The notes under the pieces are model-generated. The model had not been told where the DNA came from, ran no database searches, and saw nothing but the letters and a program-made list of their open reading frames with translations. Made by a program: the position numbers and the translations under genes. A stretch of DNA of 64,000 bases, from the NCBI GenBank assembly GCA_963826145.1, contig CAWGVW010000001.1, positions 1,116,001-1,180,000 of the forward strand, given 5' to 3'. Below are positions 15,736-24,287 of the stretch, piece by piece (position 1 is the stretch's first letter; each line of letters begins with the position of its first letter). This DNA comes from JBGPLJ01 sp963826145. Its GTDB lineage: Bacteria; Pseudomonadota; Gammaproteobacteria; Steroidobacterales; Steroidobacteraceae.

Positions 15736-17940
15736 TCAGTTCGACGGCGGCTGAGTGCCCGATTCGTCGGGCCGCGTCTGGCGCAGCAGTTCCTCGCGAG
15801 TCGGCGGTACCGATGGCGGCGCGGGCGGAGTCGATTGTGGAGTAGTTGCCTGCGGTGCGGGTTGCGCCGGCGCCGCACTTGCCGGCGCTGGCGTTGCCGA
15901 TTGCCCAGGATCAGGCACCACCTGCGGCGTCTGCTTCTGAACGTCTTCGAACGGGGCCAGAAGGGGTTGCTTCTCACGCGGCAGCAGCGGCACCTTGCCG
16001 TTCTCCATCTTCTCCTGTGCCTCGCGAATGGTCCGGTACTTCGACTCCGTCATGGTGGCTGTCTGCACGTCGTCGCGCAGGATTGTTGGCCGCATGAAGA
16101 CCATGAGGTTGGTCTTGGACTTCTTGCCATTCGTCGTCTTGAAGAGCTGACCAAGGATCGGGATCTTTCCGAGGAACGGCACGCGCGAAGTGCCCGACGT
16201 CACGTTGTCCTGCATGAGGCCGCCGAGCGCGATGATGCCCCCGTCTTCGATGAGTACGTTCGTCGTGATCGTGCGCTTGTTGGTGATTGCCGTGAGATCG
16301 CCGACGCCGGTCGTCTGAGCGATGTTGGATGCTTCCTGCTCGATCTTGAGCATCACCGTGTCGCCCTCGTTGTTGATCTGCGGCGTGACCTTCAGGATCA
16401 AACCGACCTCTTCGCGCTCGATTGTCTGGAATGGATTGACGGCACCGCCGGCCCCACCGGTATTGGTGAAGGAACCCGTCACGAACGGCACTTCCTGCGC
16501 CACCTTGATCTCCGCTTCCTGGTTATCCATCGTGACGATGTTCGGAGTCGAGATGATGTTGGTATTCGTGTCCGAACGCAGCGCGCGCAGGATCGCGGCA
16601 AAATTGACGCCGGTGGCGTTCATCCGACCAATACCGATGGTTGTGCCACCGGGCACGGTCGTCACCGTCGACGGATCGTTAATGGCCCGCGCCAGGTCGA
16701 CGATCGAGACGCCGCCGACCGGTGATACGAAGCCGCCGACGATGTTGTTGCCGTTTGAACCGTCGATGACCCAGTTGACACCGAGGTCGGCCGAATGATC
16801 CATGGACATGTCGACGATGATCGTTTCGATCTGGACCTGCGCGCGGCGGATGTCGAGCTTGTCGATGATCAGCATCAGCGACTTCATGGCCTTGGGCGGG
16901 GCCGTGATCACGAGCGCGTTCGTCTCCGGGTCGGCCCACAGGGTGATCGACCTGTCCGCGTTTGCGCCTGAACTGGATTGCGCCGCCGCGGCAGCGCCCT
17001 GCCCGGGCGTTGTCTGGGCGACCACGGCGCCGATCTGCTCCTTCAATTTCGTCGCGATCTTCTCCGCATCCGCGTAGCGCATGTACCGAACCTGGGTGTC
17101 GCCGCCGGCTTCGAGCGGCGTATCGAGGTGAGCAACAAGCGCGCGCAGTCGCAGACGCTGCGACTTCTCGCCACCGATCAGGATGCTGTTCGTGCGATCG
17201 TCGGCGACCAGCCGGATCGTCGGTCCGCCGCCGCCTTCTGCGGCCGTCGCGGTGAGTGCGTTGACGACCCGGACCACTTCGGTCGCCGAAGCGTGCTCGA
17301 GCGGAATGATTTCCACGTCTTGGTCCGTGCCCTGATCGATGCGGCCGATGATCCTGAGAATGCGGCTGACGTTATTCGCATGGTCCGAGATGATCAGCAT
17401 GTTCGACTGCGGGTAAGCAGCGAGATGTCCCGACTGGGGAATCAACGGCCTCAGGATCGGCACGAGCTGTGCCGCACTCACGTTCTTGATGGCGACAATC
17501 TGGGTGACTATTTCATCCGATGTGCCACTTACCCGGTCCGGCAGGTCGTTCGCCGGCAACTGGCGCGCGGTGGAATCGGGGATGATCTTGTAGACCTTGC
17601 CGGACTGCACGGCCACGAAGGCGTTGACCTGCAGCACGGCAAGGAACGCCTCATAGAATTCCTGCGGATTCATTGGCGTCGCCGAAATGAGGGTGACCTG
17701 CGCGCGCACGCGCGGATCGATGATGAAATTCTTGCAGGTCAGCTCACTGACCGCCTCGACGATCTGTCCGAGATCGGCGTCCTTGTAATTTGGCGTGACC
17801 TTGACGTTCTTGTTGGTGGTGCAATCGGCGGCGCCTGCCGGATGGACGGCCGCCAGGACCAGCGCCAGGGCTGTCGCCGCCGCCGCAGTGCTTGCTCGCA
17901 CTGGACGGCGCTGGAACGGACAGAAATGCGGAAATGGCAT
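15736..17940 (-). CDS. gspD: Type II secretion outer membrane secretin GspD
   Basis: Multimeric outer-membrane channel of the T2SS, 734 aa. The Sec signal ends near HPAGA, before ADC. The N0 domain (VTPNYKDADLGQIVEAV) is followed by N1-N3 repeats (about residues 135-340) and the secretin domain with VPFVTGSF, TVMLKIEQEASNI and VPFLGKIPILGQLFK. The C-terminus is a Pro/Ala-rich tail of about 70 residues (for example PAPASAAPAQPAPQATTP), longer and more repetitive than in most GspD. It starts 13 bp after gspC and precedes gspE. Confidence 0.95.
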   Translation of the reverse strand: MPFPHFCPFQRRPVRASTAAAATALALVLAAVHPAGAADCTTNKNVKVTPNYKDADLGQIVEAVSELTCKNFIIDPRVRAQVTLISATPMNPQEFYEAFLAVLQVNAFVAVQSGKVYKIIPDSTARQLPANDLPDRVSGTSDEIVTQIVAIKNVSAAQLVPILRPLIPQSGHLAAYPQSNMLIISDHANNVSRILRIIGRIDQGTDQDVEIIPLEHASATEVVRVVNALTATAAEGGGGPTIRLVADDRTNSILIGGEKSQRLRLRALVAHLDTPLEAGGDTQVRYMRYADAEKIATKLKEQIGAVVAQTTPGQGAAAAAQSSSGANADRSITLWADPETNALVITAPPKAMKSLMLIIDKLDIRRAQVQIETIIVDMSMDHSADLGVNWVIDGSNGNNIVGGFVSPVGGVSIVDLARAINDPSTVTTVPGGTTIGIGRMNATGVNFAAILRALRSDTNTNIISTPNIVTMDNQEAEIKVAQEVPFVTGSFTNTGGAGGAVNPFQTIEREEVGLILKVTPQINNEGDTVMLKIEQEASNIAQTTGVGDLTAITNKRTITTNVLIEDGGIIALGGLMQDNVTSGTSRVPFLGKIPILGQLFKTTNGKKSKTNLMVFMRPTILRDDVQTATMTESKYRTIREAQEKMENGKVPLLPREKQPLLAPFEDVQKQTPQVVPDPGQSATPAPASAAPAQPAPQATTPQSTPPAPPSVPPTREELLRQTRPDESGTQPPSN

Positions 17941-17953
17941 GGGTTACTCTTGG

Positions 17954-18946
17954 CTACTCGGAATCGTCCGGCGGCATCTGCGGGACCTGGTTCATCGGGA
18001 TCATGCCTGAATTGGCTCCGCTTGCGGCCTCGAGCTCCTGCACCTGGCTCGCGGCCTGCGTCATGTTGAGTGTCAGTTCCTGGGTCTTGCCGTTGCGCTC
18101 GATGGTCACGTGGACGGACGGCGAGCTTGAGATCGTGCGGAAAATCTCGCTGCCGCGCTGGGGATCGTCCAGCGGCGTGCCGTTGACCGAAGTGACAAGA
18201 TCCCCCGGCTGCAGACCGAGCTTGCTGAACTGGGCACGATTGCGTCCCGGATAAACCCGAAAGCCTCGCATCTGGCCGTTCTGAAACACCTGCTGAGGCC
18301 GCATGAGCTCGCTCACGATACCCGGATCGTTGGCGACCAGGCGCCGGACGTTTTCCGCTAGCGCGGCCCCCTGCGGGTTCACTGGGGTGCCCGGGCGCGG
18401 GCCAGTGTCGGCCGCGGGTCTTGGGCCACCGGACAGTGTCTGGCGCGGCAGTGTGAGCGCTTCGAGCGTGCCGCCGCGATCGAGCAGGACGCGGTCGGGA
18501 TAGACCGAGTGCAGTGTCACGCCGCCGTTCACCGAGTCGCCGACGGAATAGACCTTCGCGTTGGTCGCAGTTTCGCCGATGATGGCGAGGCCGTGTTTCG
18601 GGTCCTCGCTCGCGATCGTGCCGGCCAGCACCAAGCTCATCGTAGTGTTGGGCGCGTTGCTTGCGTCCGCACCCGATTGCGCCGGAGCGGCGGTGCCGAA
18701 AAGATGCGCACCGATGATGGATTGCACGTCGACGGCGATCCGCGCCGTGCGTGGGGCCGCCGCGTCGCGCGGGGTTGATTTCGAGCTCAGACCGCTCGAG
18801 CCGAGAAAGTCGAGCACTACGAATGCGAGCCGCGCGGCGAGCGCAATGGCAAGCACCACCGTAACGATCTGTGGCAGCCGCTCGCCGAGCTTTGCCACTG
18901 ACGCCGATGCCGTCAGGTCCCGAATTGCCGCAATCGGAGAGTTCAA
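17954..18946 (-). CDS. gspC: Type II secretion inner membrane protein GspC (PDZ)
   Basis: Links the inner-membrane platform to the GspD secretin. It is 330 aa with a cytoplasmic N-terminus, a single transmembrane segment (about residues 27-49, IVTVVLAIALAARLAFVV), a homology-region domain (about 70-165) and a C-terminal PDZ domain (about 215-300, FRVYPGRNRAQFSKLGLQPG). The start is TTG with GGGGA about 6 nt upstream; an in-frame TAG five codons upstream rules out a longer protein. It is the first gene of the gspCDEF run. Confidence 0.92.
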   Translation of the reverse strand: MNSPIAAIRDLTASASVAKLGERLPQIVTVVLAIALAARLAFVVLDFLGSSGLSSKSTPRDAAAPRTARIAVDVQSIIGAHLFGTAAPAQSGADASNAPNTTMSLVLAGTIASEDPKHGLAIIGETATNAKVYSVGDSVNGGVTLHSVYPDRVLLDRGGTLEALTLPRQTLSGGPRPAADTGPRPGTPVNPQGAALAENVRRLVANDPGIVSELMRPQQVFQNGQMRGFRVYPGRNRAQFSKLGLQPGDLVTSVNGTPLDDPQRGSEIFRTISSSPSVHVTIERNGKTQELTLNMTQAASQVQELEAASGANSGMIPMNQVPQMPPDDSE

Positions 18947-19008
18947 TGCGTCCCCGGCCTATGAATTGGACACACCGGCCGCGGCGGCCGGTTTGCGAAT
19001 TTCAAGCC

Positions 19009-19038
19009 ATGATACGGTCATGGCACAGTTCGCCACAA
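19009..19038 (-). promoter_or_regulatory. Putative sigma70 promoter for gspCDEF
   Basis: On the minus strand TTGTGG (19038-19033) and TATCAT (19014-19009) are 18 bp apart, giving a leader of about 55 nt before gspC. The match is moderate. Confidence 0.35.
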
Positions 19039-19237
19039 GCAATTGTTTTGTCTCGCTAAAATTCATTCTGCCTTCCGTCAAATCAGGTTCGCCTTGTGGA
19101 CCAGGGCCGCGGCTTGGGAGGTGCCGTCCGGTGAAACGACGCGAGCCTTGTTCGGGTCTCGCAGCCGGAAATAATTCTGCCGGTTCGAAAGAATGCGTGG
19201 CGGCCAAAAACTGTCGGTATGAGGCGACGCGCTGCCC

Positions 19238-19266
19238 TTGCGGGAGGCGCCATCGGACCCTATAAA
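19238..19266 (+). promoter_or_regulatory. Putative sigma70 promoter for clpS
   Basis: TTGCGG (19238-19243) and TATAAA (19261-19266) are separated by 17 bp. The predicted leader before the clpS ATG is about 50 nt. Confidence 0.5.
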
Positions 19267-19323
19267 GGTGCGTCGGTTGGTGTGTGCCCTGCTTGCAGTC
19301 GTCGCCATGGCAGTCAATGGGTT

Positions 19324-19644
19324 ATGAGTGAGCCGGAACGGGTCGAGGGCGAGCGCGGTCTCGTTGTCGAAGAGGCCGAACCCGAGGTCAAAAAGCCTCC
19401 CCTCTATCAGGTGATCCTGCTCAATGACGATTACACTCCCATGGAGTTCGTGGTGGACGTGCTCGAGCATATCTTCCGCATGGACCGGACCACGGCGACG
19501 CGGGTGATGCTCGAGGTACATACGAAGGGAAAAGGAGTGTGCGGCGTGTTCATTTTCGAGATAGCCGAGACCAAGGTCGCCCAGGTCATGAGCTACGCTC
19601 GGCAGCATCAGCACCCCCTGCTTTGCACGATGGAGGAGGCGTAA
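19324..19644 (+). CDS. clpS: ATP-dependent Clp protease adaptor ClpS
   Basis: Adaptor of 106 aa, the same length as in E. coli, that delivers N-degron substrates to ClpAP. The residues forming the N-end pocket fall at the E. coli positions: Asn34 and Asp35 in LLNDDYTPMEF and His66 in VHTKGKG. The C-terminal ETKVAQVMSYARQHQHPLLC is canonical. The ATG at 19324 gives this standard length; an in-frame upstream start at 19219 overlaps the promoter and is rejected. clpA begins 5 nt after the stop. Confidence 0.97.
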   Translation: MSEPERVEGERGLVVEEAEPEVKKPPLYQVILLNDDYTPMEFVVDVLEHIFRMDRTTATRVMLEVHTKGKGVCGVFIFEIAETKVAQVMSYARQHQHPLLCTMEEA

Positions 19645-19649
19645 ACCCC

Positions 19650-21923
19650 GTGTTGTCGAGCGAACTCGAATTCTGCCTGAACGAAGCCTTCCAGTCGGCG
19701 CGCGAGGCGCGCCACGAATTCATGACCGTCGAGCATTTGCTGCTCGCCATCCTCGACACGCCCAAGGTTCGCGAGGTGCTGCGTGCCTGCGGCGCCGACG
19801 TAGCCAAGCTCAAGAAGGCTCTGGAACAGTTCATCGCAGAAACGACGCCGAGGCTGCCGGAGGACGATGACCGCGAAGTGACGCCGACGCTTGGCTTCCA
19901 GCGGGTATTGCAGCGCGCGGTGTTTCACGTGCAATCGAGCGGCCGCAAGGAAGTCACGGTCGCAAACGTACTGGTCGCGATCTTCAGCGAGAAGCAGTCG
20001 CATGCCGCGTTCCTGCTTTCGGAGCAGGACGTCGCCCGGCTCGACGTCGTCAATTACATTTCGCACGGCCTGTCGAAGGTCGCCCAGGAGCGGCCCGAGA
20101 AGGAAGAGACGCCGGGTGCGGGCGAAGGCGAGCGGGACAGCGAGGGCTCCGCTCTCGAGAAGTATGCGACGAACCTCAACAAGCTTGCGCGTGACGGCCG
20201 CATCGATCCCCTGATCGGCCGCAAGGTCGAAGTCGAGCGCACCATCGAAATCCTCTGCCGGCGGCGCAAGAACAATCCGCTGTACGTCGGTGAAGCGGGC
20301 GTCGGCAAGACCGCCATTGCCGAGGGCCTCGCACGCATGATCGTCGAGGGCAAGGTGCCGGACGTGCTTACGGATTGCACCATCTACGCGCTTGACATGG
20401 GCTCGCTCATCGCCGGCACCAAGTATCGGGGTGACTTCGAAAAGCGGCTGAAAGGCGTCATCGCCGAGATCAAGAAGAATCCAGGCGCGATTCTCTTCAT
20501 CGACGAGATCCACACCGTGATCGGCGCCGGCGCGGCTTCGGGCGGCGTCATGGACGCATCGAACCTCATCAAGCCGGTGCTTGCGAGCGGCGAGCTGCGC
20601 TGCATCGGGTCGACTACCTACAACGAGTACCGCGGCATCTTCGAGAAGGATCACGCGCTCGCGCGGCGCTTCCAGAAGATCGACATCGTAGAGCCGTCGG
20701 TCGCCGAAACGGTCGAGATCCTCTTCGGACTCAAGACGCGCTTCGAGGAGCATCACGGCATCAAATACCTGGACGATGCGCTGCGCGCGGCGGCCGAGCT
20801 CGCGGACCGGCATATCAACGACCGGCATCTGCCCGACAAGGCGATCGATGTCGTCGACGAGGCGGGCGCGAATCTGAGGCTGCGCCCCGTCAATGAGCGA
20901 CCGGCGGCGGTTTCGGTCGAGCAGATCGAGAACGTGGTGGCGCGTATCGCGCGCATTCCGCCCAAGAGCGTGTCGCTTTCCGACAAAGAAGTCCTGCGCA
21001 ACCTCGAGCGCAACCTCAAGCTCGTGATCTTCGGCCAGGACAAGGCCATCGAGTCCCTCGGCGCAGCCATCAAGATGGCGCGATCGGGGCTCGGCGATCA
21101 GGCGAAGCCGGTCGGCTCATTCCTGTTCGCCGGCCCGACCGGCGTCGGCAAGACCGAGGTTACGCGCCAGCTCGCCATCGCCATGGGCGTGGAGCTCATC
21201 CGCTTCGACATGTCGGAGTACATGGAGCGGCATACGGTATCGCGCCTGATCGGCGCGCCTCCGGGCTATGTCGGCTTCGATCAGGGCGGCCTGATGACCG
21301 AGGCGATCGCCAAGCATCCGCATTCGGTGCTGCTCCTCGATGAGATCGAAAAGGCACATCCGGACGTATTCAACCTGCTACTGCAGGTGATGGACCACGG
21401 AACGCTCACGGACAACAACGGCCGCAAGGCGGACTTCCGCCACGTCACGATCGTGATGACGACGAATGCGGGCGCGTTCGAGATGAACCGGCCGTCGATA
21501 GGCTTCACCGAGCAGGATCATTCCAGCGACGGCATGGAGGCGATCCGCCGCCTCTTTTCCCCGGAATTTCGCAATCGAATCGACGCCATCATCCAGTTCG
21601 CGCCGCTCGAACCCGCAACCATCGAACGCGTGGTCGACAAGCTCCTCGTCGAAGTCGAGGCGCAGCTCGAGCAGAAGCGCGTGTCGCTGCACGTCGATGA
21701 AGTGGCGCGCGCCTGGATTGCAAAGCGCGGCTACGACCCAAAGATGGGAGCGCGCCCGATGGCGCGGCTCATCCAGGACTCGATCAAGCGTCCGCTCGCC
21801 GAGGAACTGCTCTTCGGGCGCCTGGTTGACGGTGGTCACGTCCACGTCACCCTGAGCGCGGATGGCGCCGAACTCAAGCTCATCACGCGTACGGCCAACG
21901 AACCGGAGCTCATCGGTCAGTGA
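19650..21923 (+). CDS. clpA: ATP-dependent Clp protease ATP-binding subunit ClpA
   Basis: Hexameric AAA+ unfoldase of 757 aa (758 in E. coli) that feeds ClpP. It has the N-terminal ClpS-binding repeat domain (about residues 1-145, EFMTVEHLLLAIL), AAA-1 with Walker A GEAGVGKTAI (about 213-222) and FIDEIHT, then AAA-2 with GPTGVGKTEV (about 494-503) and LLDEIEKAHPDV. The ClpP-docking loop is in the usual place after residue 600. The GTG start at 19650 matches the E. coli N-terminus; the longer frame to 19539 overlaps clpS and is rejected. Its stop codon lies inside a 14-nt tandem repeat. Confidence 0.97.
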   Translation: MLSSELEFCLNEAFQSAREARHEFMTVEHLLLAILDTPKVREVLRACGADVAKLKKALEQFIAETTPRLPEDDDREVTPTLGFQRVLQRAVFHVQSSGRKEVTVANVLVAIFSEKQSHAAFLLSEQDVARLDVVNYISHGLSKVAQERPEKEETPGAGEGERDSEGSALEKYATNLNKLARDGRIDPLIGRKVEVERTIEILCRRRKNNPLYVGEAGVGKTAIAEGLARMIVEGKVPDVLTDCTIYALDMGSLIAGTKYRGDFEKRLKGVIAEIKKNPGAILFIDEIHTVIGAGAASGGVMDASNLIKPVLASGELRCIGSTTYNEYRGIFEKDHALARRFQKIDIVEPSVAETVEILFGLKTRFEEHHGIKYLDDALRAAAELADRHINDRHLPDKAIDVVDEAGANLRLRPVNERPAAVSVEQIENVVARIARIPPKSVSLSDKEVLRNLERNLKLVIFGQDKAIESLGAAIKMARSGLGDQAKPVGSFLFAGPTGVGKTEVTRQLAIAMGVELIRFDMSEYMERHTVSRLIGAPPGYVGFDQGGLMTEAIAKHPHSVLLLDEIEKAHPDVFNLLLQVMDHGTLTDNNGRKADFRHVTIVMTTNAGAFEMNRPSIGFTEQDHSSDGMEAIRRLFSPEFRNRIDAIIQFAPLEPATIERVVDKLLVEVEAQLEQKRVSLHVDEVARAWIAKRGYDPKMGARPMARLIQDSIKRPLAEELLFGRLVDGGHVHVTLSADGAELKLITRTANEPELIGQ

Positions 21924-21959
21924 TTCGGGGCCAGTGATTCGGGTTCAGTGACCGGGGGT
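21918..21959 (+). repeat. Three 14-nt tandem repeats at the clpA 3' end
   Basis: Consecutive units CAGTGATTCGGGGC (21918-21931), CAGTGATTCGGGTT (21932-21945) and CAGTGACCGGGGGT (21946-21959). The first contains the clpA stop codon; the third lies in the ribosome-binding region 6 nt before the malic enzyme ATG. Confidence 0.85.
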
Positions 21960-21964
21960 AGCAG

Positions 21965-23284
21965 ATGGCGCGACGTATCCAGGAAGTGATACTGATCGAA
22001 ACGCGTCATCGTCCAGGTCGCCTCGCATCCGCGCTCAACGTCTTCGGCGCACATCAGATCGCGCTCGAGCACCTGCAGGTCCTGCAGCGTGAGAGCGGCT
22101 GGACGCGCTGGGAAATCACGATCGAGGTGATGCCGGAGAAGCTCGAGAAGGCGGTCAAGGCGCTTGAGGCGCTGCCGGACGTGCGGTACGTCGGCAAGTC
22201 CGACCGCGTCTATCAGCGCCATCGCGGCGGCAAGATCCTCGTGAAGCCGTCGATCGAAATCAATTCCCAGCAGATCCTGCGCGACGTCTATACGCCCGGC
22301 GTCGCGACCATCTGCACGGCGATCGAGAAGGATCCTGAGGTCGCCTGGACGCACACGATCAAGGGCCGCAGCGTCGCGGTGATCAGCAACGGCACTGCAG
22401 TGCTCGGCCTCGGCAATATCGGGCCGCTCGCATCGCTCCCGGTAATCGAAGGGAAGGCGGCACTGCTGGCGAGTCTCGTCGACGTCGTCGCGTTTCCGCT
22501 CGCGCTCCGCGCCCTCGAGGTCGACCGGGCGGTGTCGGCAATCGAAGCAATCGAGCCCGGGTTTGGCGCCATCCTGCTGGAAGATTTTGCGGCACCGGAC
22601 TGCTTCGCCATCGAATCCGAGCTGCGCGCACGTCTCAAGATTCCGGTGATGCACGACGATCAGCACGGCACGGCGGTTGTCGTGCTTGCGACGCTCATGC
22701 GGATCTGCCGGCGGCTCGGGAAGCCTCTCAGGGAGTTGCGGATCGGGCAGGTCGGCCTTGGCGCAGCGGGACTAGGTATTTGTCGGCTGCTCGCGAAGAC
22801 GGGGGTGCGTTCGCTTCGCGGCAGCGATATTCGCGCGGAGGCGTTCGAGCGGCTGCGTGAACTCGGTGGCGTCCCGGATTCGCTTGAAGGCGTGATGAAG
22901 AATTCCGACGCGGTCGTACTGACGACCGGGGTTTCAGGTCTCGTGCCGCCGGAGATGATCGAACGCGGCCAGATCATCCTGAGCCTTTCGAATCCCGATC
23001 CCGAGATCGATCCGATTGCGGCGGAAGATGCCGGCGCGGTCTTTGCCGCCGACGGCAAGATCATCAACAATGTGCTCGGCTTTCCGGGCATCTTTCGCGG
23101 CGCACTCGATGCGCATGCACAGGCCATTACCGACGCCATGCTGATTGGCGCGGCCGAGGCCCTTGCGGATTTCTCGCCGCACGCGGACGTGGCGCCGAAT
23201 GCGCTAGATCGGGAAGTGCACGCTGCCGTGGCGGCGCGTGTCAGGGACACGGCACTGAAAGAGCGCCGCTATTTGCCGCGATAG
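21965..23284 (+). CDS. Malic enzyme with N-terminal ACT-like domain
   Basis: Malate dehydrogenase (oxaloacetate-decarboxylating), 439 aa, converting malate to pyruvate and CO2 with reduction of NAD(P). An N-terminal ACT-like regulatory domain (about residues 1-80, ILIETRHRPGRLASALNVF) is fused to the malic enzyme core. The core has the YTPGVA motif with its conserved Tyr, the metal-binding region LLEDFAAPDCF and PVMHDDQHGTA, and the nucleotide-binding GLGAAGLGI. ACT fusion suggests amino-acid control; the ligand is unknown. NAD versus NADP use cannot be told by eye. It overlaps the convergent infA gene by 16 bp. Confidence 0.9.
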   Translation: MARRIQEVILIETRHRPGRLASALNVFGAHQIALEHLQVLQRESGWTRWEITIEVMPEKLEKAVKALEALPDVRYVGKSDRVYQRHRGGKILVKPSIEINSQQILRDVYTPGVATICTAIEKDPEVAWTHTIKGRSVAVISNGTAVLGLGNIGPLASLPVIEGKAALLASLVDVVAFPLALRALEVDRAVSAIEAIEPGFGAILLEDFAAPDCFAIESELRARLKIPVMHDDQHGTAVVVLATLMRICRRLGKPLRELRIGQVGLGAAGLGICRLLAKTGVRSLRGSDIRAEAFERLRELGGVPDSLEGVMKNSDAVVLTTGVSGLVPPEMIERGQIILSLSNPDPEIDPIAAEDAGAVFAADGKIINNVLGFPGIFRGALDAHAQAITDAMLIGAAEALADFSPHADVAPNALDREVHAAVAARVRDTALKERRYLPR

Positions 23285-23487
23285 GTGATGCGACCCTTCG
23301 TCAGGTCGTACGGTGTCATTTCCACGGTGACGAGATCGCCCGTGAGGATGCGGATGTAGTTCTTGCGCATCTTTCCGGAGATGTGCGCGGTGACGACGTG
23401 GCCGTTCTTCAATTTCACGCGGAACGTGGTGTTGGGCAAAGTCTCGACGACCTCGCCTTCCATCTGGAGTGCTTCCTCTTTTGCCAT
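23269..23487 (-). CDS. infA: Translation initiation factor IF-1
   Basis: OB-fold initiation factor of 72 aa that occupies the 30S A site during initiation. The sequence is near-canonical: MAKEEALQMEGEVVETLPN at the start, FRVKLKNGHVVTAHISGKM in the middle and the ending RITYRGK. It lies between clpA/malic enzyme and aat, its common gammaproteobacterial position. Its 3' end overlaps the malic enzyme 3' end by 16 bp on the opposite strand. Confidence 0.97.
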   Translation of the reverse strand: MAKEEALQMEGEVVETLPNTTFRVKLKNGHVVTAHISGKMRKNYIRILTGDLVTVEMTPYDLTKGRITYRGK

Positions 23488-23600
23488 TCAGCCACACCGC
23501 GTCACAGGGGCGCGAATTGTGCATAAAGTGCCTTGGGTATGCAATTTGCTTGGGATGCCCCGATGCCCGGGTGGCGTCGACGCGACACCTATCCGGTAGA

Positions 23601-24278
23601 CTACGCGACCCCGCCGACTGTCAGCTCCTCGACCCGTCGAGTGAACTCAGCTCGCGGCAGAGGGCGGCCGCCGAGGCTTGCCACGTGCGCGGACGCGACC
23701 TGGCAGTCGATCAACGCGATGTTCCGGGCATGGCATTCATCGACCAGCCTGGCGAGCGCGACTTTGGAAGCATCGGTTGCGCGGCTGAACATCGATTCGC
23801 CAAAGAACACGCGGCCGAGAGACACACCGTAAAGACCACCGACGAGTTCGCGGTCGCGCCACGTCTCGATCGAATGCGCGAAACCCTGGGCATGCAATTC
23901 GCTGTATGCGGCAGCCATCCCGGCAGTTATCCAGGTGCCGGGCCCGCTGGCGCGAGGCTCGGCGCAGGCGGCGACGACGTCCGCGAATGCCGTGTTGATC
24001 TCCGTGCGGTAGCCGCGGTTGCGGATGCTCCTGCGAAGGCTGCGCGAGCGCCGGAATTCCTCAGGGAACAGTACGCTGCGAGGATCGGGCGACCACCAGA
24101 GGACCGGCTGACCCTCGTTGTACCAGGGAAAGATGCCGCGCCGGTATGCAGCGAGCAGCCGTTCCGTGGATAGTCCGCCACCGGCGGCAAGCAAGCCGTC
24201 CGGGTCCTTCAGCGCCGAGGTCACCGGCGGAAACCAGGTGAGATCGTGCTTGTCGCTCAACCAGACGAGCTGCGACAT
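23601..24278 (-). CDS. aat: Leucyl/phenylalanyl-tRNA-protein transferase Aat
   Basis: Transfers Leu or Phe from charged tRNA to proteins starting with Lys or Arg, creating N-degrons for ClpS-ClpAP. At 225 aa it has the family length. Diagnostic segments are FPPVTSALKDPDGLLAAGG, LLAAYRRGIFPWY, PVLWWSPDPRSVL, GLYGVSLGRVFFGESMFS and LIDCQVASAHVASLGGR. It starts 9 bp after the stop of the GNAT gene on the same strand, suggesting co-transcription. The arginyl/leucyl transferase gene (bpt/ate) often found beside it in pseudomonads is missing. Confidence 0.96.
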   Translation of the reverse strand: MSQLVWLSDKHDLTWFPPVTSALKDPDGLLAAGGGLSTERLLAAYRRGIFPWYNEGQPVLWWSPDPRSVLFPEEFRRSRSLRRSIRNRGYRTEINTAFADVVAACAEPRASGPGTWITAGMAAAYSELHAQGFAHSIETWRDRELVGGLYGVSLGRVFFGESMFSRATDASKVALARLVDECHARNIALIDCQVASAHVASLGGRPLPRAEFTRRVEELTVGGVA

Positions 24279-24287
24279 GGGAACGTC

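Larger units (their letters stand above)
18947..19323. other. 377-bp divergent intergenic region between gspC and clpS
   Basis: Contains a predicted promoter in each direction. In the gspC leader a hairpin (ACCGGCC at 18974-18980 with GGCCGGT at 18986-18992) lies about 30 bp before the gspC TTG. No gene is supported here. Confidence 0.55.

Noticed and set aside
18959..19065. 35-codon ORF (MNFSETKQLL...) upstream of gspC, in the same frame
   Set aside because: It starts upstream of the predicted gspC promoter, so it would not be on that transcript, and it has no homology I recognise.
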